This document shows, piece by piece, positions 31,380 to 35,612 of a stretch of DNA of 35,612 nt; positions within the stretch are counted from its first letter, which is position 1, and every line of letters begins with the position of its first letter. The translations under genes were made by a program, and so were the position numbers. The DNA is from Bacteroidetes bacterium QS_3_64_15 (lineage in GTDB: Bacteria; Bacteroidota; Rhodothermia; Rhodothermales; Salinibacteraceae): assembly GCA_003022565.1 (NCBI GenBank), contig PXTN01000127.1:1-35612 (forward strand), in the 5' to 3' direction. Under the pieces are notes generated by a model that was not told where the DNA came from, did not search any database, and saw nothing but the letters and a program-made list of their open reading frames with translations.

Positions 31380-32651
31380 CTACAAGTTAGGATTGGTATC
31401 GATTTCGTTCGAGGGGATTGGCAGAAGCTCACCAGGGTTCTCCAGGGCCGACTCCCCGGCCTGCCAGGTTGGCGACTCAGTGCCAAACCGGAACATGTCG
31501 TTGAGACGACGCCCCTGCAGGAAGAGATTGGCCCGACGCTCATGCTCTAAGTAGGCAACCAAGTCGTCTCCCTGCTCAATGGGCGGAAGATTGTCCAATG
31601 CTCGCAGGTCGTTCAGTTCTTGTCGTGCACGGTCCGCGTCCCCACGTCCTAATGCATCTTCGGCAATGATGAGACGCATTTCTCGCGCAGACAACCAAGT
31701 GAGAGGTGCGAAGTCGGCCGTGAACTGCTCGATGTCTGTAAACTCGTCGGCGATCCGGGCAATACGCGGGTCCTGTTCTCCAGTTTTGGGATCCTCTACA
31801 TCGTCATTGATGGCAAGCTCCGCCCGGTCATTCACCTGACCAGAAACGTAGTTATCGATCTGCGGGTCTCTGTAGTCAAACTCCGCTTCGTAGTCCGGCG
31901 GCATCATACTCAGGGCGGCTTGCGCGTCGCTCACCGCGTCGGACGCGTTACTGACGAGGGGATCCGAAGGTGTTGACCCAGGGGGGTTCAGCTTATTCCA
32001 CACCGCCTTCGCATGCTTCGCCCGGGCCCGAACGCCGAGTGCTTGCATTTCGAGCTCCTCGTTTCCATTGGATCGGGCCCGGTCAATCGCAGTGCCTAAA
32101 TGATCGATCGCCTCGTCGTAGACTCGATCCATGTTGTCGGCGCCTATGGGCTCTCCTGCTTCCCGTTTGTCGGAGTACACAAAGTCGTCGTACGTGTCGG
32201 CGATCTGAATCCGCGTAAGTGCCGAGTACAGGTACGTCTTCGTTAAGGTAGAGGCCTGCGGAAGCTCTCCCTTGTCCTCTAGCGTGGTTAACCGTTCGAT
32301 GGCTTCGTCGGCCAGCCAGCGCGCCTCCGTAATTTCAGGCCAGGTATTGTTCGTAATCTCATTCCCGGGTCGGTCTAGTCGCCCGATCTGGAATCCCTGG
32401 TACGACTCGTACGATCCTTGCCATCGCATCTCATCCGAAGCCGCGGAAAGGGGCGCATAGGCCCACCCGGTCCCGTCCATGAGGGCATTCAGGAGTCCAT
32501 TCTTCAAGGCGCTGGCGCCCCGTGGGTCCTGCAGATCTTCTTCGACGAGACTGTTGGGATTGCTCGCATCAAGAATGTCGCACCCCGTGAGAAACAGGGT
32601 ACACATAAGGGCAACAGCAATTCCGAATGTCAAAACTCGGCGCATGCTCAT
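31380..32651 (-). CDS. SusD/RagB-family outer-membrane lipoprotein
   Basis: A 423-residue SusD-family nutrient-binding lipoprotein that caps its SusC partner. The signal peptide ends in the lipobox LTGC (Cys24), followed by DILDASNPNSLVEEDL, the typical SusD opening. TPR-like helices and the C-terminal SusD segment follow: LSAREMRLIIAEDALGRGDA, LEHERRANLFLQGRRLNDMFRF, LLPIPSNEIDTNPNL. It is shorter than glycan-binding SusD proteins (500-600), closer to forms linked to non-glycan substrates. ATG 32651 or 32645 are both possible. It lies 69 bp downstream of susC, same operon. Confidence 0.93.
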   Translation of the reverse strand: MSMRRVLTFGIAVALMCTLFLTGCDILDASNPNSLVEEDLQDPRGASALKNGLLNALMDGTGWAYAPLSAASDEMRWQGSYESYQGFQIGRLDRPGNEITNNTWPEITEARWLADEAIERLTTLEDKGELPQASTLTKTYLYSALTRIQIADTYDDFVYSDKREAGEPIGADNMDRVYDEAIDHLGTAIDRARSNGNEELEMQALGVRARAKHAKAVWNKLNPPGSTPSDPLVSNASDAVSDAQAALSMMPPDYEAEFDYRDPQIDNYVSGQVNDRAELAINDDVEDPKTGEQDPRIARIADEFTDIEQFTADFAPLTWLSAREMRLIIAEDALGRGDADRARQELNDLRALDNLPPIEQGDDLVAYLEHERRANLFLQGRRLNDMFRFGTESPTWQAGESALENPGELLPIPSNEIDTNPNL

Positions 32652-32720
32652 AGTAACAACTATCCTGTATTTTGTATGTCGTGTGGGGACGTACCCTGGG
32701 TAAGCTTTGCTAGTGTCATT

Positions 32721-35612
32721 CTAGAAGCTCGCCTCCAGTGTAATCGTGTAGGTTCTCAGCTGAGGCGTTCCGTACGTGTCCATTCCGCCCGCGAAGTTCT
32801 CCTCCGTGGTCGAACCCAATCCAGTTGCTGCTTCTCCCGTTGCAGTGGGGTCCACTCCGTCGTAGAGAGTCCAGAGGGCAAGGTTGTTTCCCTGAATACT
32901 GATGGAGCTTTGATCGACCCCCAGAGTGGACGTGATCGAACGGGGAATGCTGTAGGACAGAGACAGAGTCTGCCATCGCAGGTAATCCGCCTTTTCAATT
33001 TCATTGAGGCCGTCGTGCGGCGTAAGGGCCAAGATGTCATTCACCCACGTCCGAGCCGCATCAATCCGCTCTTGCGTGGAGCTCTCCGGATTTTGCAGCG
33101 TGGCATCCAAGCTGGCCGACCGCATGGTATTTCGACCGATTCCAGAGTTCACCTGCTGGAATCCACTGGTGAGGTTGTGGTGGTAATAGTTTCCAAATGC
33201 GTAGCGGAACCGAGTGCTTAGAGAAAACCCTTGGTACTGGGTGGAGATTCCTACTGCACCGCTCCAGTCCGGCGTTTGCTTGCCAAGATAGTGGTCCTTG
33301 TACACGCTGCCACCGGGGAGGGCATCGCCGTCTGGCCCGGCCGGCATGTAGAAGGAACGAAGCTCTGTTGGGTTGCGCGGCTGGGAGAAAAAGCTCTCCA
33401 GGGCCTCCTGGCTCGACGGAGTGCCATTCTGCTCCAGATCCAGTGGGAAGTCGACGCCTTCCGGAGCCTTCGTCCCGAAGTAGGCACCTGGAGCATACTC
33501 CTCTTTGATAAACATTCGATCCCGTGCATAGCTTGCATCAACCTTGATCGGTGGGGCGCCTCCCAGGGACGTCACCTCCTCATGCACGTAGGCCGCATTC
33601 GCGAAGGCGTCGAGCGAAAAGTCCTCCTTTTGCACCACGCTTCCATCGAGGCTGAACTCAAGCCCCTGTCCGGAAAGCTCTCCGACGTTTGTAAGCTGCG
33701 GAGTAGAAAATCCTCCGGAAGGTGGAAAGCTTCGATCAATGAGCGCATCCTCAGTCGTGCGGTTCCAGTACGTGGCGGACAGGGAGAGTCGATCTTGAAT
33801 AAGGCCCAAGTCGAAGCCAACCTCCCATTCCGTCGCCGTCTCAGGTTGGAGCTCCTCGTTTCCGAGATTTCCAGTTCGCACCCCCGTCCCTTCAGGAGAT
33901 TGAACGGGAGAGAACGTCGTAAAGGCGTCGAAGGCTCCTGGCTGCTGGCCAGATTGTCCCCATGCTCCACGAAGGCGGAGTTCAGATACCCCAGAGATCG
34001 AGAAGTTAAAGAAGTCCGTCGGAAGGAATGAAAGACTTGCCTTCGGATAAGTGGCGTAGTTGAAGTCATCCCCGAACGCGCTACTTGCGTCGAGGCGCAC
34101 GCCGAGTGTCAAATACACGGCCTCCTGGTAGTCAATCTGCTCTTGGGCAAACACCCCTACATCCGCAACCTCCTCGAAGGAACTAGCGGCATTCTGAATG
34201 CTCGTAGCGTCCACCGTTCGGAGCCCGGGACCCGGAAAATTCTCTCCGTCCGACGTCGACGTCTCAATCTCCGTCCGGTACAGCTGTCCACCAGCGACCG
34301 TCCCCGAGTTGAAGTTATTCCCGAGGCTCGTCGACCAGTCCAGCTTGGTCTCCAGCGAATAGGTCAGCACCGACCGATCGCCAACGACGAGCGCACCGTC
34401 TGGGGTGGGGGCAACCCCGTCCACGGCGTACCCGAACGGGGTATAATCCTGGCTCTGTTGCGAGTTGTAATCCACGCCGAACTGGACATCGGCCGTGAAA
34501 TTGTCTGTCGGCAGGTAGGAGGATTGCAATATAACCCGTCCCCGATTGCTGGCGTCTTCCACCTGAGGATACGTCCCTTCTCGCGGCGTTGCGAAAAACG
34601 GAAGGCCAAAGGTGTCAAACTCACTTGCTATGCCGGCGTTGGCCGGATTCGAGTACCGAGCCGTACTCGTCGGGGTGTAAATGGTGATGCCTTGCCCGTA
34701 GGTCTCACGGTCCGTACGAGCGTACTCTCCTTGAATGTTGAATCGCCATTGGTCGGAGGGAATTAGGCTCAAGTTCCCCGTCCAGAAGAACCGTCGGTTG
34801 GTGTCGTTAGCGTTTCCAACCGCGCCTCCATTGAACGAGGACGGCTGAGGATCCCACGGACCGTCGGTGAAACTGTATCTGAGGTTCGAGTAGTATGTCG
34901 CTCCCTGTCCTCCTCCCCGGACCGACGCTGAGATCTCCTGCCCCATTCCCGTTCCGTAAAGGTCGATGAGCTGACTGGGGCCTTCAAAGGGTTCGTACAG
35001 CTCCGCATCCACCCCAAGCACATCTTGCACCCTCGCCTGGGCGCCTTCGTTGTCGACGTATCCGGCTATTGGCTGGAACCGATCCGGCATCCGGTGAAAT
35101 GTATTCGAGATCTCGATGTCAAACTGAGGAGCTTGCTCTTGACCTCCACTCTTTGTAAAAATCTGGATGACGCCTGCATTCGCCTGCGATCCGTAGAGGG
35201 TGGCGGCGGCGGGCCCCTTCAAGATTTCCACTCTTTCGATGGCGTCAAAATTCAGCTGGGAGAGGGCCGACGTTTGGGCTAATCCGCCAGCGCTGACTCC
35301 CGGAGCAAATCCGCCCGTGGAGTTGATTCGAACCCCATCAACGTACACAAGCGGTTCATTTGACATCGAAATACTGGAGGAGCCGCGAATCCGAATCCGA
35401 GGCTCCTGGTCAATCGCTCCACTGCTCATGTTGATGTTCACGCCCGCTTCTTTTCCCACAAGCGCGTCTTCAATCGACTTCGTGCCAACGTCTTCAACCC
35501 CACTGAAGTCCACCGTAGAGACCGTATGTCCAATCGACTTTTGCGCCACTTCCCCTCCCGTCCCGGTCACCACAACCTCATCTAGTCCGAGTCGCTCTTC
35601 CCGCATCTCAAA
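32721..35612 (-). CDS. SusC/RagA-family TonB-dependent outer-membrane transporter (5-prime end off the window)
   Basis: A TonB-dependent receptor of the SusC family; 963 residues are visible and the frame stays open to the window edge, so the signal peptide and N-terminal carboxypeptidase-regulatory-like domain are missing. The plug domain begins GLDEVVVTGTGG and contains IRIRGSSSISMSNEPLVYVD followed by GVRIN, the SusC hallmark. The remainder is a 22-strand-type barrel ending in Phe (TITLEASF). TonB-dependent import of a substrate bound by the adjacent SusD protein is expected. No glycoside hydrolase or peptidase gene is in view to indicate the substrate. The methionine at 35606 is internal, not the start. 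Confidence 0.95.
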   Translation of the reverse strand, partial: FEMREERLGLDEVVVTGTGGEVAQKSIGHTVSTVDFSGVEDVGTKSIEDALVGKEAGVNINMSSGAIDQEPRIRIRGSSSISMSNEPLVYVDGVRINSTGGFAPGVSAGGLAQTSALSQLNFDAIERVEILKGPAAATLYGSQANAGVIQIFTKSGGQEQAPQFDIEISNTFHRMPDRFQPIAGYVDNEGAQARVQDVLGVDAELYEPFEGPSQLIDLYGTGMGQEISASVRGGGQGATYYSNLRYSFTDGPWDPQPSSFNGGAVGNANDTNRRFFWTGNLSLIPSDQWRFNIQGEYARTDRETYGQGITIYTPTSTARYSNPANAGIASEFDTFGLPFFATPREGTYPQVEDASNRGRVILQSSYLPTDNFTADVQFGVDYNSQQSQDYTPFGYAVDGVAPTPDGALVVGDRSVLTYSLETKLDWSTSLGNNFNSGTVAGGQLYRTEIETSTSDGENFPGPGLRTVDATSIQNAASSFEEVADVGVFAQEQIDYQEAVYLTLGVRLDASSAFGDDFNYATYPKASLSFLPTDFFNFSISGVSELRLRGAWGQSGQQPGAFDAFTTFSPVQSPEGTGVRTGNLGNEELQPETATEWEVGFDLGLIQDRLSLSATYWNRTTEDALIDRSFPPSGGFSTPQLTNVGELSGQGLEFSLDGSVVQKEDFSLDAFANAAYVHEEVTSLGGAPPIKVDASYARDRMFIKEEYAPGAYFGTKAPEGVDFPLDLEQNGTPSSQEALESFFSQPRNPTELRSFYMPAGPDGDALPGGSVYKDHYLGKQTPDWSGAVGISTQYQGFSLSTRFRYAFGNYYHHNLTSGFQQVNSGIGRNTMRSASLDATLQNPESSTQERIDAARTWVNDILALTPHDGLNEIEKADYLRWQTLSLSYSIPRSITSTLGVDQSSISIQGNNLALWTLYDGVDPTATGEAATGLGSTTEENFAGGMDTYGTPQLRTYTITLEASF

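Noticed and set aside
1-35612. tRNA, rRNA or other standard RNA genes
   Set aside because: I looked for TPsiC-like GGTTCGA segments with matching acceptor stems and for rRNA-like stretches and found none that fold properly; the GTTCGAAC in the dispersed repeat is not part of a cloverleaf.

Overview
The window looks like a chromosomal segment from a halophilic member of the Rhodothermota, close to Salinibacter. The DNA is GC-rich and many proteins are strongly acidic (for example the Asp/Glu-rich N-terminus of the phenylalanine hydroxylase). The gene set includes a SusC/SusD pair, a GT117 (DUF2723) membrane glycosyltransferase, BshA for bacillithiol, and outer-membrane biogenesis genes (BamD, LptF/G family). 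The genus is an inference; no rRNA or other marker gene is present.

Layout. 46-966 is a lone plus-strand histone-deacetylase-family gene. 982-14275 is a long minus-strand run: an mntA-hepT nucleotidyltransferase/HEPN pair, prmC, acylphosphatase, phhA, a small membrane protein, a redoxin, nadD, bamD, a TPR plus periplasmic-binding-fold lipoprotein-regulator-like protein, guaA, gcvH, coaD, rsmD, and a pair of envelope proteins that may be pilus or secretion related. 14674-16535 carries pdxJ and era on plus, facing pdxB on minus. 18070-20450 holds a SleB-type hydrolase and two paralogous beta-barrel proteins. 21088-29408 holds bshA, a convergent MBL hydrolase, an LptF/G permease, rsmI, a secreted thioredoxin-fold protein and the GT117 protein. 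29606-35612 holds proline dehydrogenase, about 0.9 kb of structured non-coding DNA, and a SusD/SusC pair; the susC gene runs off the right edge.

The most unusual content is between the genes. (1) At least five intergenic regions carry arrays of degenerate 7-bp words, usually in two inverted halves, each locus with its own word but the same layout, and each lying between two co-oriented genes. (2) Two 202-bp MITE-like copies have 16-17 bp terminal inverted repeats and each is flanked by its own perfect 10-bp direct repeat. (3) A 196-bp IS5-like MITE has TTA target duplications and nested hairpins. (4) A 175-bp structured dispersed repeat occurs twice, both times starting exactly at the stop codon of the preceding gene and carrying a conserved TATAAT reading toward the next gene. 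No tRNA, rRNA, CRISPR array or intact transposase gene was seen.
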